Shown: in pieces, positions 32,693 through 43,929 of the stretch | Position numbering within the stretch: position 1 is the first letter of the stretch | How the letters are laid out: each line of letters begins with the position of its first letter | DNA from: Benincasa hispida | Lineage: Eukaryota > Streptophyta > Magnoliopsida > Cucurbitales > Cucurbitaceae | Length of the DNA stretch: 64,000 nt | Assembly (NCBI RefSeq): GCF_009727055.1 | Contig: NC_052357.1 | Location: 2,910,639 to 2,974,638 of the forward strand | Direction of reading: 5' to 3' | Position numbers and translations under genes: made by a program | Notes under the pieces: model-generated | Databases searched by the model: none | What the model was told of the DNA's origin: nothing | Seen by the model: the letters and a program-made list of their open reading frames with translations, nothing else

Positions 32693-34813
32693 TAATGACA
32701 TGCAGAAATGCATGTCATCTTAGCCCTTTTACTTAGAGTTATGAAGGTTGTTAGGCAGAATATGCGGCAATCATGATAGAAATTCACGAGAAAATGAGCT
32801 TGTGTCGATCAGTATGTTGAGTCTCAGCTAACCCGTTATTTTGCATTATTATGCATTCAATGCTTTATTTTTGTAGCTAAAACAGGAAATGGACGGAAAA
32901 TGCAGAAATTGGACCACCGTATAGACGACTGCATGCGAAGAAACACTCCATCGCAAGGCCGAACGCGTCGATCAACGCATGGATGTTGTGGTAATCAGCC
33001 TTATGCATCCATTGCATGGGAGTTGCGCTCACCTAGTGATTGCGGTCATCGTGTAGAGTTGCGGTATTAAGCGAATGTGGTCATTAAATGATTTTGGCTA
33101 TGCGACAACGTATACTAATGGGATCAACGCAAGGTTGGTGGAATGAACACATCAACGCATCTACCTCGAGAAAAACCAAAAGATGATGTTGACATTTCAC
33201 CTACCACACCGTTAGTGGCAGAGGTTCAGAAAGGACTAGCGCGCCGAACGTCAAACTCAGAGTAGTCCAATTAATGCTGTCGGCGACCCAAACTCTATAA
33301 ATAAAAGCTGATGAACTGAAATTTAAGTTATCCGGGGATGATCCTTGTGATGGGGATTTTCCCCGTGATCCAGACAAACTGCATGAGAAGATGGCTGAGA
33401 GTTATTCACCTCCTTCATCCATTCCGAGTGACGACCGGAGCCTTCGACTGGAGCTAGATCTTGAGAGAGTCAGCTCCTCTGCCCATCCATGGCACCACCG
33501 ACAGCCTTGACGCACATCCGCTAGAAGCATGTAGCAATGCATGCATTTCTCTTATATTGTATTGTATGACATTTTGTGATTAAGGAATTAATACAATTTG
33601 TTTTCAATGCATTTCTCTGTTCCTTCGACTCCACCTCCATCTTCTTTGCTTAGCATCTTTACTTTCATTGTAACACTTAGTGGGAGTGCTTGGGTATCAC
33701 ATACTTAGTCATGTGATTAGGGATATGAAGCATGTAGCAACCCACCGAGAGGTGTGTGTTGTGCGAGTGTGTGAGTAATCTTATTTGCTTAGTGTGAAGC
33801 TGCTACAACGCCTATCTATAGGCTAACGCATTGCTTGTCTATGAGTGAAGTCAGCAACAATCAACCGCCCGGGAGGGTAAGTGGTTGGTCACATTAAGCA
33901 AGGTATGCATTGTTCACTAGAGATAGGAATAATCTTGCGTCAACCAAGTTCATGCATTTTTCTTGTTTTATGTTATGCCCAACACCCCTTTAGAGCTACT
34001 CGAGAGAGAGTCTAAAGAAAGAACCTAATGACTTGAGAGAGCTAGGTTAGAATCTAGACTCGAGAGAGCGAGATTAGATCGGCATAAGCAAGAGATAGGG
34101 ACTTAGAGATAAGCTCTGTTTGTCAACACTGCATCGCATGCACCCTAGGAATAGGTATAATATTATGTGGTCGCCTTATTTGTGTGTGTGTCACTTTGTC
34201 ATCGCATAAATGAGAATAGAGGCTTATGTGTAGGTCCTATAGACTTATCATATATGTCGCATGCGTTCTAGCATTAGAAGTCGTAGCATTCGCACCGAGA
34301 GGTGGTTTACATAGTATGTGTGTTGCATGATCGCATGGCTTGCGTTGACTAAGGTTGCCTTTGCGGTCACTCTTAAGGGTTGCAATGAAAACATCTCCGC
34401 ATTTTGTCTATTTTTCCATTCATTTATTTCATGTCAAGTGTTGTCGTATCTCTACCTCTCATGCATATTCTCATTGCTTTGTCTGTTAGATAGGAGTAGG
34501 ATTAACGTAGGAACCCCTCCAACATTCTTTTATTTAACCGCCACATGCACATCACCGCATTCATTCTGCTACAAGTCCCTGTGTTCGACCTTGGATTACA
34601 CGAGAAACTTGCGTTCATGTTATACTTGGTGTGAATGCAAGAAAACTTGTGACAGGACGCATGGTCATCGCATACATTTGTTGGCGCGTATTCATTCCAA
34701 CGCATGACCATCGACGCATGACTATCAACGCATATCTTAAGAATATGCATCGCATACCGCATCCATGGGATTTTGGTTGTTGAGTAAATTTGACTTCTAA
34801 TTTCCCGTCATCA
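32693..34813 (+). mobile_element. Solo LTR 'D', Athila-like, 2.1 kb
   Basis: Starts TAATGACATGCAGAAATGC (TG mutated to TA) and ends gtcatca. Flanking cacac at 32688-32692 and 34814-34818 is the target duplication; removing D restores gttatca-cacccccaaattt, the expected B2 LTR/polypurine junction. TATA-like CTCTATAAATAAAA at 33293-33306 fixes plus orientation. Its 3' part (34570-34655) matches the LTR of element A (15020-15110). ORFs inside are chance frames. Confidence 0.83.
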
Positions 34814-34817
34814 CACA

Positions 34818-34848
34818 CCCCCAAATTTAAACAATCCTTGTCCTCAAG
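34818..34848 (-). promoter_or_regulatory. Terminal polypurine tract and hairpin of B2
   Basis: Minus strand: CTTG-AGGA-CAAG (34848-34837), then a short spacer and taaatttgggggtg before the LTR start. Same layout as element A and E. Confidence 0.75.
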
Positions 34849-35201
34849 CATAAGCTAAAGACTTCCTTTAGAAAGTCAACTGCAATCTCTTTTCCTAGAT
34901 TTCTCAAGGATGCCTTATTCAAATCCTATACACCAAAATTTCCTTAATTCCTATCCAAGTCTCTTCTTAAAATATTTATAGATTTTAAGGACCGCAAGCT
35001 TAATCTTCAAAAAGACTTTACTAGATTCCAGGACATCGCATGATTTATTTTAAAAAAAAAAAACTTTTTCACTGGGGTGTTAAAGGATTTTTTTTATTTA
35101 TTTTAAAAAAAACTTTTTCACTAGGGTGTTAAATGATTTTTTTTATCCTTGCGTATTTTAGACATTTTTTTTCTCTGACCTTGCGCTGATCCAAGTGCCT
35201 C

Positions 35202-35258
35202 GCCTTCGTTTTGGCTTGCCTCCACGTGTGTCTTGCGGACATCCAACTACGAGCAAGG
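35202..35258 (-). repeat. ~50-nt conserved 3' motif (B2, distal copy)
   Basis: The plus strand reads cttcgttttggcttgcctcc, then acgtgtgtcttgcggacatc, then caactacgag. It is the reverse complement of the element A motif at 22066 and 22231. Confidence 0.75.
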
Positions 35259-35338
35259 CGCTCTTTCTCAGACTAAACTCATGCCCATTTGGCAGCGGAG
35301 TTACGGTCATTTATTTATGCGTTGATCATGGTTTCTAC

Positions 35339-35393
35339 CTTTGTTTTGGCTTGCCCCCATGTGTGTCATGCGGACATCCAACTACGAGTAGGA
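35339..35393 (-). repeat. ~50-nt conserved 3' motif (B2, proximal copy)
   Basis: The plus strand reads tttgttttggcttgccccca, then tgtgtgtcatgcggacatcc, then aactacgag. The spacing from the other B2 copy is about 80 bp. Confidence 0.75.
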
Positions 35394-35460
35394 TCCAATC
35401 GCAACGTTAAGATTTTTTTATAAGCAAGTCTAAAAATAGCAAGGTCGAAAATGAATACCG

Positions 35461-35498
35461 CACCCCCAAATTTAAAATGCGGCAATGTCCTCATTGCC
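35461..35498 (-). promoter_or_regulatory. Inner hairpin plus polypurine-like tract (B2)
   Basis: Minus strand: GGCAATG-AGGA-CATTGCC, a 7-bp stem with AGGA loop, then gcattttaaatttgggggtg. Counterpart of 21851-21894 in element A. Confidence 0.65.
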
Positions 35499-36227
35499 AA
35501 AAGATTGAAAGAAGTCATGCGATGTTCTAAGAAAGTTTCGTAAAGGGTCAGTTTGAAAGAAAGCTAGCAGACCACTAACTTCTAGAAATATTTCATGAGG
35601 TGACTATCCTAAAATTAAGTTGACTCTAGTGTATACGAAAAAATAGAAGCATGCGTTTAATCATTGAAATCATAATTGACAAAGAGAAATCATGCGGTGA
35701 CTTACTAAATTAATCAATATTAAATGATTGCGGTAACCAAAGAGGATGTGGTGATAAAATTTTCAAAATTAAAATGCGATGCGATAGTGCAAAATTTGGA
35801 ATAAAGTCAAGGAAAGATATAACCCCCAAATTTGCATTGTTGTCTGCATTATTTGTTGACGCATCCTGCCTTGCGGTAATCTACTTTCTTTGGATTGCAG
35901 TGATGAAATTAAGTAGTTGCGTCTTCGTGTAGCGCCTCCACAATCATTTACCTCGATCGTTTGCAAAGAAAACATTGAGATGGTCAAATAATCATAAAAA
36001 TAACGGAGTTAGAAAAATCGTTTACCACGATCGTTCAACACGATCACATTATTATTTTTTCTCACTTTTTTTAAGCAATAAACAAATATGCGATAACAGA
36101 TAACAATAAGGTAATGAGAGTTCATGAAGCATTGATACTAAACAAAAAGGATATTCAAAAGGATTATGTCCCTGATGAGGTTGAGTCGCATAGTAACTCA
36201 GGGACTGCTTATTTCAAGATGGACTTT

Positions 36228-36820
36228 TCACGTCCACGGTGGATTTTTCTTCTTTCCTCGATCTTTCGGAATCTTGACTGCCTTAATCCGGAGCCTTTCC
36301 CTGTTAATGTTCATCACAATCTCCCCCTTGCGCATATCAATTTGAGTGCGACCGATCGAGAGGAATGGTTGTCCCAATATGATGGGCACATCTTCGTCCG
36401 CTTTATAATCCAAAATGATGAAGTCTGCCGGCAAGATGAATTTATCAATTGAGATTACGACATCTTTCAACTCTCCCTCAGGATGTATTTGGGATCTTTC
36501 CGCAAGTGAAGAGTCTCCGTCGTGGGCATGAGTTTACCCATATTCAATCGTTTGAAGATTGATTGCGGCATTACATTTATACTCGCCCCAAGATCGCATA
36601 GTGCTTGGCCACTGTAGACCCCTCCAATGGAGCATGGTATCATGAAGATTCCTGGGTCGCACATTTTTTGTGGGATCGTTGTATTTTGCGTTACTTCCTC
36701 CGTGGCGATCTTATCTTCATCACTTTGTTTCTTTTTCAATCTTTGTGGGAATGGTGGTAGCTGGATTTCTTCTATCTTGCGTTCTAGAGGCTTAAAGGTA
36801 GACGCAACTTCTGGGTTCAT
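36228..36820 (-). pseudogene. B2 aspartic protease
   Basis: Minus-strand frames 36820-36467 and 36470-36228 (frameshift between them). The first gives PQKMCDPGIFMIPCSIGG, QALCDLGASINVMPQSIFKR and LNMGKLMP; the active-site DLGA is intact. The second gives DKFILPADFIILDYKADEDV, PIILGQPFLSIGRTQIDM, KGEIVMNI. The protease is followed directly by non-coding DNA, so the pol part is deleted. It resembles F more than A. Confidence 0.85.
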
Positions 36821-37510
36821 CTTCTCGGGTCTTTTGAATTATGAGTCAATGGGTCCTCGGTTGTTACCGCATTCAAGTTGGTCGCGATGGTTTCCTCCCT
36901 TCCTTCCGCGGTCGTTGTTTCACTTAGCAAGAAGACTGCTAAGCATTGTTCCTTCCTCGTACCCCCAGAGTTGCGTGAGCTGAGCTCGACAAAGTTCCTT
37001 GCAGTCTATTTTTTAGCTCGCCCACAATCTGTCCTAGCTGAATTTCGAGATTTCGGATTGACGATGCTTGATTCTGAAGCACTGATTCGTTCTTCTCAAT
37101 ATACTGCTTCAACAAGCTCTCTAAGGACGAAGATTGCGGTGTCTGCGAACTACTGACTTGGTTATGCGTTGGACTGTTGGATCGCGAGAAAAATTCGGGT
37201 GGCCCTTCTTTTTGCACCACTGGTTGAAAGCTTTGTTGTTGATTTTTCCATGCGAAACTGTGTTGTTTCTCCACCCAGGGTTGTACATGTCAGAATAATG
37301 ATTATTCTTTATGAAGCATACTGACTCCGTATTTCTTGGACATTCTTCCATCGGATGTGCGTCTCTGCAGATGACACAACTTACGGTCGTTTGAGCAATT
37401 ACGTTGACCTGCTCTTTTTTAGCTCCCGTGCTGTTAATTGCGATGCCTTGTATCAAACTCATCATCACAGTCATTTGGTTCTGAAGGGATGCGATGGCCC
37501 TGTTGTTCAC
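36821..37510 (-). pseudogene. B2 gag, nucleocapsid and linker
   Basis: Minus strand: LQNQMTVMMSLIQGIA, the zinc knuckle CVICRDAHPMEECPRN (CX2CX3HX4C, intact), then YNPGWRNNTVSHG. After frame changes come SSSLESLLKQYIEKNESVLQ and SIRNLEIQLGQIVGELKNR, a coiled-coil-like linker shared with F (52400-52530). The nucleocapsid would bind element RNA. Confidence 0.82.
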
Positions 37511-37599
37511 GTCATTATCTTTATTCTTAATCTTTGATCGCTTTCTCTTCAGTCCTCGTGATTTTTTGAAATGTGATCAAGGATATTCTTGGCCTCCTT

Positions 37600-38256
37600 T
37601 TATATTTTATCCAACAGACATCCAGCTGCTGCTGCATTGGCAGCTGTCTGCGATGCAGGGGTTAATCCTTGGTAGAAAATCTCCATCTGTAAGCAGTCTG
37701 GTAATCCATTGTGTGGACAGTCTCTTACCAGCCTCTTAAACCTCGCCCAAGCATCGCTGAACGATTCATCCATGTCCTGTTCAAAATTGGTTATTAACTT
37801 CCTTCTTCTAGCATTCTCAGTTGATGGGAAATATTTCTTCATAAACTTCTCTACCACTTGCTCCCATGAAGTAATCTCCCCTAGTTCGAGAGAGTACGCC
37901 CATTTTCGTGCTTGATCACACAACGAAAATGGAAACGAAGTTAGTTGAACTTCTTCGGTAGAGATATTCGGGAACATAAAAGTGTTGTAGATTTCTATGA
38001 AGCTCTGGAGGTGGGCGTGCAGGTCCTCGCCATGCCTTCCTCCAAACTGTCTAGCAGTCTGGATCATCTGTAGTATCACCGATTTTATTTCGAATCGAGA
38101 TCCATCAAGAGCAGGCCTCATGATTCCTGGGGAGAAATCGTAGAGGTTGGGCGATGCATAGTCCCGAATAGGCCTATTGCGGTCGTTTGCTAGTAGGATT
38201 GGATTCACCATGACATTGTTTTCATTTGGTACTCCGTTTTTAGGTTGTTCCGCCAT
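37600..38256 (-). pseudogene. B2 gag, capsid, 218 codons open
   Basis: The ATG at 38256 (MAEQPKNGVPNENNVM) is followed by NRPIRDYASPNLYDFSPGIM and the retrotransposon gag domain (ARQFGGRHGEDLHAHLQSFI, QARKWAYSLELGEITSWEQV, KYFPSTENARRRKLITNFEQ, DAWARFKRLVRDCPHNGLPD). It is the longest uninterrupted gag in the window. The start is supported by alignment with 3838 (MAKQPRNG) and by the leader 3' splice-like site about 90 bp upstream. It ends with a stop at CLLDKI. Confidence 0.88.
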
Positions 38257-38395
38257 ATTATATTTCTATTGTGGTTGGCGGCTATCTCTCAGTCTTCGTC
38301 GGAACGTTCTTTCAATCTCTGGATCATAATTTGCCGGAGATTGAAAGCTGCAAAGAAATCAGAAAAATTACCGTTAGCACACTGAATTGCCGAAG

Positions 38396-38412
38396 TTCCT
38401 GGAATGACGCTA
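38396..38412 (-). promoter_or_regulatory. Degenerate primer binding site of B2
   Basis: Plus strand ttcctggaatgacgcta, six bases from the LTR end. It is tRNA-Asp type by position and partial match but heavily mutated. Downstream (minus) is TTTCTTTGCAG at about 38360-38350. Confidence 0.5.
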
Positions 38413-38418
38413 AGAACT

Positions 38419-40106
38419 TGATGCGTTATTTTATACGTTGATATAATGAAAGGAGTCGCGGTGATGGAAAATGCGTTGTGCAACAAGCTTTCTCAGCTGA
38501 ACCCAAGTATAAATCCTACTGAGTTTCCTAGTAAGTCCAGGGTCGAACTCAGGGACTAAGGAAAACAATATGCGGTAATAATTTTTAAGATGACTTTGTG
38601 GTAACCAATAAATAAAAGAGTTGTTGGGTTATTGTTTACAGTATAAAAAGTATGCGGCGGATTTGAGAAAAGATTGATTATGCAACAGATACACTGAGTA
38701 TGCAGAGGAATGGGTTGAGAAGGTCTTTAGCTAGCGTTTCCCGAGAATGCATTCAAACTATGCGATCGTGCTACACTTATACGACAACAATCATTTTCCA
38801 ATGCAATGCAGTAGCTCCTAATTCTAAGACGCATGCGATGAATGCGATAATATCCATAGAGCTTATTCCTAAGTCTCTACTTCTTGCCTATGCGATGATG
38901 CAAGATGCACACAAAGACAAGGTGACCGCATACAATCATAACCTATCTCTAGGATGCATGCGATGCGTTAATCGCAAACAGTGCTTATTCCTAAGCTCCT
39001 ATCTCTTGATTATGCATTTCTAATCTGACTCTCTCGAGCCTAAATTCTAACCTGGCTTTTCCAAGCCTAGATTCTATCCTTAGACTACCCATCCGAGTAT
39101 CTCTAATGGATGAATGACGCATACATAATACAAGATAATCGCATAGAATGAAGATCCCCAGTTATGCTAGATAAGGGATTCTCAACCCATTCGATTGATT
39201 TAGCTACTCATGTGTAATATATAGAGAGTGAACAAATATAAAGATGTAAATTCCATTTCTATAAATCAATTCAATGTACAAAATGACAATGGAAGATAAG
39301 GGTAGAAAGCCTGGTAGCAATTCCTTGCTTCCCGAGTCTTTTACATTGTTAACTCTATTCTGCTCAAAAGATGTTCTAGCTTCTGCAGGAGTTGGCCCTC
39401 TCTCTGATCTCGACGCTTCTAGCACTCTTCCAAGTTCACCGGAACGATCTCTCGGTACAATCTCACTTCCCTCGCTTCCTTCTTTTAAGTAAAAGAAAAC
39501 TAAGAACAAGGCTACTTCTATCTAAGGGAAACTTCTCTAACTAAGCGAACTCCTTCACTGAAGGTGGCCTTTGGTATTTATAGAGCTTCGGAGTGAAAGG
39601 CTTCTTCTCTCTTATGATTGCACTGATGGGATGACATTAATTCTCTATCTGATGCTCCAAATATTTGTCACAAAAAAGTTTTGTGTACTTGCTACAGTAG
39701 ATCGTTAACGGCTTATCCACTTCATTCGGAATTGACCGTCATCAGCTTTCTGTCCCATCGTGATTTATTACGCTTTTCTCCTAGATGCACCCACCATGTT
39801 GTGTTGGCTCTATGTGGCAACCTTCTTAAGCAGATACTTGCGAGCACAAATGATCGCATAGCCTTACGTTAACGCAATCTTTTGATGCACTCGGCCATTG
39901 ATTTCTCTAGATCGCATCTTCCGCCTTGCGTCGACGTATATTATGCACAAAAATACATAAGTTAACTGTTTTGATGCGATGGATGCATGCGATCGCAATA
40001 TTGTGAACTTAATGCTTTTGGATGCAATCTTGTATATTTTTATCAACGCAAACCTGCATTGTTTTATAACTTAGCACGTAATAACGTGCATTTCTGCTCA
40101 TTATCA
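38419..40106 (-). mobile_element. 5' LTR of B2
   Basis: Minus-strand start TGATAATGAGC at 40106, end at 38419 (CATCA). It parallels the fragment LTR at 4007-5686 along its whole length. TATA-like box on the minus strand at 39575-39585. ORFs within are chance frames. Confidence 0.85.
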
Positions 40107-40870
40107 ACAGGTTCCTTCATTATGATGGTCTAATGATTCAAATTTTTCTTGAGGAGGACAAAATGTAACAAATGCAAGTACAAGTCATCATGTGAGACAA
40201 AAACCTGCTTGAGGTTTCAATTTTATTCCATAACCAATACTTCAAATGAAACTATAAGGACCAGTGTAGAATCCGATTATGGAGACGCTCATCGAGGACA
40301 TTATTCTAAAAATGATGCATGAATCCAAGACAACATCACTGCGAAACTTGGAAGTACAAGTGGGACAATTAGCAAATAAGTTAAAAAATAGACCCAACAC
40401 TTCCCAATAGTAAAAGAACTCTCGTAAAGAAGGGAAAAAGTAATGCAAAGCAATTACTTGAGGAGTAGTCTAAAGTATAATGAACTAGAGATTCCTTTGG
40501 ATAAGGTGGTTATACAACCCATAATTCCCAATAATATGGATAAACAAGAAAATCAAAGCCCAATCAGACTAGAAGATATAAAGAAATTAGGTGATGCAGT
40601 CCTTGTGCCCTCAAAGCACTTGCAACAAGGAGAAAATATTGTTTTTTTTTTTTTTAAATTTTGCAGATGATGCAAGGAAGAATGTGCCTGTAAACCACCA
40701 GCAAAAGTCCACACAAATAAAGAAGCCAAGTAATGTATACCAAAATGTTAGGCTACCTCCCTCACATTCACTTAGATTCAGGAAGAAAAATCAAGATGAA
40801 TATTTCGACGAGTTCTTAAACATTGGGTTTTTTGTACAGATGTCCTCATTTGGGAGGCTCAAATGAAAAA
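40107..40870 (+). pseudogene. Gypsy gag linker relict
   Basis: Around 40280-40390 the plus strand encodes METLIEDIILKMMHESKTTS and LRNLEVQVGQLANKLKNRP, equivalent to the linker after the nucleocapsid in B2 and F. At 40741-40820 LPPSHSLRFRKKNQDEYFDE matches the pre-protease PPPFPQRLKKK region. Many stops lie between; a run of 14 T at 40640-40653 interrupts it. No LTR belonging to it is recognised. Confidence 0.6.
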
Positions 40871-41751
40871 TGGCCACCTGTAGAGAAAGTAATGGAAAGT
40901 AGCCTTCTACTTACGTCATAAGCATGTGATTTTACCGATTCGCACCTGAGATGCACCCCATGCGCCTGCCAATACGAATTTACTCGATCCTTGATGGCTT
41001 CTCACTTGATATTCGATGGCTCATCACATATTTCTCGATCGACAGTCACTCGATACCCAACTTCATGGTCACTTGATACGGTTGCAATCAACACGTGTAT
41101 ACTCGTTCATATCCACGTCATACTCGATACTTAATTACTTTATACTCAATTTTTTTGAATTCTCCGTGTCTTCGGAACCTGATCTGTAGTTAATGCTCAT
41201 GTACAAACATACACAAATTGGAGAATTTTCTAATAATATACATGATTCTTTCAAATCAATTTCTTGAAATGTGAAGTGATTTTTTTTATTAACAAAGAAC
41301 AAATAGAATTGAAACACAAAAGAGAAAATTAGGATACTTTCCCTTCAAAAGACCCACTTCACAAAACCTATTTTTCTTGACGGAGATCAAGTTATAAAGG
41401 CATTGAGATCATTTCACTACATTGTCTCACACCTCAAGTAAGTAAATGTGCTTTTTCTTGCTCAGTTTTTTTACTTTTTCAAAGATGTGCGAGACATATG
41501 AAAGTAGCAAAGAGAACGAACGAGTGTGAGTTTGTGAGTGTGCACTGATACATGCAAGTAGCTCCCAGGGGAGCGAGGATGAGGTGAGAGAACTATGAAA
41601 CAATAAGCATCGAATTGAAAATACCGAGTTTCGAGTGACAAGCATCGAGCATCGAGCATCGAGCATCGAGCATCGAGTAGCGAGTATAGCGAGTATTTAA
41701 CAGTTATGTATTTTCCTAACTGCTCACTTTCTGTATTGTTTTTCTTGAAGG
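40871..41751. other. No gene seen; CTCGAT-rich stretch
   Basis: Non-coding. It contains many CTCGAT/ATCGAG words (40990-41150), a style also seen in the copia B LTR (25480-25880), and a short perfect tandem gcatcga array at 41642-41678. It may be part of an unrecognised LTR. ORFs on the minus strand here are unsupported. Confidence 0.4.
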
Positions 41752-41889
41752 ATGGAGAAGTATATATTCTCACGTTATGGTGGTATATGAGACGACGCAG
41801 AAGAATGCTATACTGCAGTCTATTTGAAGGGTTTGCTAGTTCCAAGCACATTAACGTATAATGAGCTGGTAAATCTTATATATAATATC
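41752..41889 (+). pseudogene. Possible Mutator-like transposase N-terminus
   Basis: The plus-strand ATG at 41752 gives MEKYIFSRYGGI, a TGA stop, then YTAVYLKGLLVPSTLTYNEL and VNLIYNIIH before copia G cuts in at 41895. The pattern 'RYGG...LTYNELVNLIY' resembles the N-terminal region of plant MULE/SWIM-type transposases. Only about 46 codons remain and the assignment is from memory of the family style, so confidence is low. Confidence 0.35.
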
Positions 41890-41894
41890 ATTCA

Positions 41895-43704
41895 TGGAGT
41901 ATACCTACATGCAGCGGAAGAAATCAGAATCAATAAGCACTCTAATTACACTTAATTTGAGTTTAAAAACATGTATGAAAACTATTTTCAGAAAAGAGGG
42001 TTTCAAGATGAACAATACCTTTGTTGATCACAGCAATTCCAACACCTCTCCACGAATTTGGCCTCCAAATGCACAGTAGACCACCAAAAGGATCTTCTCT
42101 ACTATTCCATAACTTGGATTGTGTGGTGGAAACACTGAGTTGAGATCAATTTGGTAGGGAAAGATGAGGTTTGGAGAGAAGCAGCTAAATTTTAGAAATT
42201 CACAATGCATCATCCTTTCAATGCTGAAATTCAACATATTTATGAAGATTCAACCTGCAGACGCTCCAATCTTCAGCTCATTGACACCTCAAAGAGCTGA
42301 TTATAGTGGGCTAGGTGTTCATTAGAGGATTAATCACTTCCCATTTTTTTCTTTTTTCTTTTTTTAAAAAAATTCATTTTTCAAAATTAAATTTCATTTT
42401 CACAAAATTAAATTTAATTAAATTCAATACTGAATTTTGAATTTCAAAAATTTGAAAAATATTTTATTTAAATAATTAACTAAACAAATTTAATAAATTA
42501 ATTAAATAATAATTCAATATCAAATATTAAATTAATTAAACACCTAATCTAAACATGAATCCTATTCATGTTAATTCAATATTTAAATAAATATTTAAAT
42601 ATTCTAATCTCTCCGATTCCGTTCAATTTTAACAAAACGAAACGTTTTAATTGTATCAAATACAATTAATCAAACCCTAAATTGAATCTGAATACTTCAA
42701 ATTCAAAACCCTAATTTCGATTTTGAACGTTTCAAAACCGCTCAAATCACTAATTCAAGATATAATTTTACAAGCTAGTAGAGGGACCTTATGAACCTAC
42801 AGATCATGAGCTCCAATGATTTGAGATTAATTGGCTAAACTATTTAGACCAAATTAATCAATATTCATTAACTACCGAGATACACCACTATAGCTCGATA
42901 GTTGCACTCTCCTCACTGTACATATATTTCTGTCCACTTTAACCATAATTAGTAAGTCAAACCTTCACAGGTCGTTCGTATTTACAGCTAGGTCAAAATA
43001 CCGTTTTACCCCTATAAATACATCTTGCTCCTTAAGTTCCCGTTGATCCTCTATTGAACAATTGGTTTATAGTCCAACTACTTAAGGGAACAACATATCT
43101 GCTAATCCTAAATCGGGTAGGAGTGACTTTGATCTTCCAAGACCATGTCCCTAGCTATCTATTCGGTCTTATCTCCAAAATGGGAGGCTTATTGATGTTG
43201 AACTACTCTCACCTACGCAGATCAAAGACTATATAGCTCAGGATTAAGATCGAGTTACCCTAGACCATTAAATTGGAAATAGTCAATTTTAACAATAACA
43301 ATCATTATAAAGAAAAGTGACTATTTCGTGGTCCGATCTTATGCAAACATCTTTTTCATAGGATGCCTCCACTTGCATGTCTTCACATAAATGATTTTGG
43401 GATCACATCATTTTCATTAGTATATAAAGTGGGATGCATCCAAGTGTCCGTAGGACGAGGTATCCAATCTCATTCATATACTTGTAGACCCTTTTGGCTA
43501 TATACTAAAACTTGATCCACTTTTATGTCTCCACATAAAGTTAAAGTATTCATACTATAGCCATGGATTTCGTTTATTGGATTTTTATAACAAAATGCAA
43601 TATCAATAACATTTTATTGAATGAACAACTCAATAATACTTTTATTGATAAATAGAATATGTTACCAGTATATATGAACTACGAGTTTTAGGACATTCCC
43701 AACA
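41895..43704 (-). mobile_element. 3' LTR of copia G
   Basis: Minus-strand start TGTTGGGAATGTCC at 43704, end ATACTCCA at 41895, 1810 bp. It matches 50623-51887. The central part (42360-42760) is very AT-rich. Confidence 0.87.
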
Positions 43705-43717
43705 ATCTCCCACTTGG
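43705..43717 (-). promoter_or_regulatory. Polypurine tract of copia G
   Basis: Minus strand ccaagtgggagat directly before TGTTGG of the 3' LTR. Confidence 0.8.
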
Positions 43718-43929
43718 ACTAATACTCCAATGAGTTATAAATATATAAATATATAAATATAAAATGTATACAATGTTGAGATTAAGAGAGAAAATACAAT
43801 AAGCTAGGGCAGCTATATACCCTTGACATTCTCCCACTTGTTCTAGATTATGTAGCTTGTAGTCCTAGTTTGACCAGGTGGCCCTTGAACACTTTAGCCG
43901 TAAGGGCCTTCGTAAATGGATAAGCAAGA

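Larger units (their letters stand above)
34849..36227 (-). other. Non-coding 3' region of B2
   Basis: No gene seen. It holds the paired 50-nt motif, an inner hairpin with AAATTTGGGGG (35461-35498), a third such tract at 35822-35833, and a direct repeat of an A/T-run block (35041-35095 and 35098-35150, sharing ctttttcact and gggtgttaaa). Confidence 0.6.
32354..40106 (-). mobile_element. Athila-like element 'B2': gag-protease only
   Basis: Minus strand: 5' LTR 38419-40106, degenerate primer site, gag, protease, then directly a non-coding 3' region with paired motifs, polypurine tract and truncated 3' LTR. RT, RNase H and integrase are missing, so it is internally deleted and non-autonomous. 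The solo LTR D (32693-34813) is inserted at the LTR/polypurine junction. Confidence 0.8.

Noticed and set aside
41427..41851. Two overlapping minus-strand ORFs with repeated 'LDARCSML'
   Set aside because: The peptide repeat comes from the gcatcga tandem array; no homology recognised.
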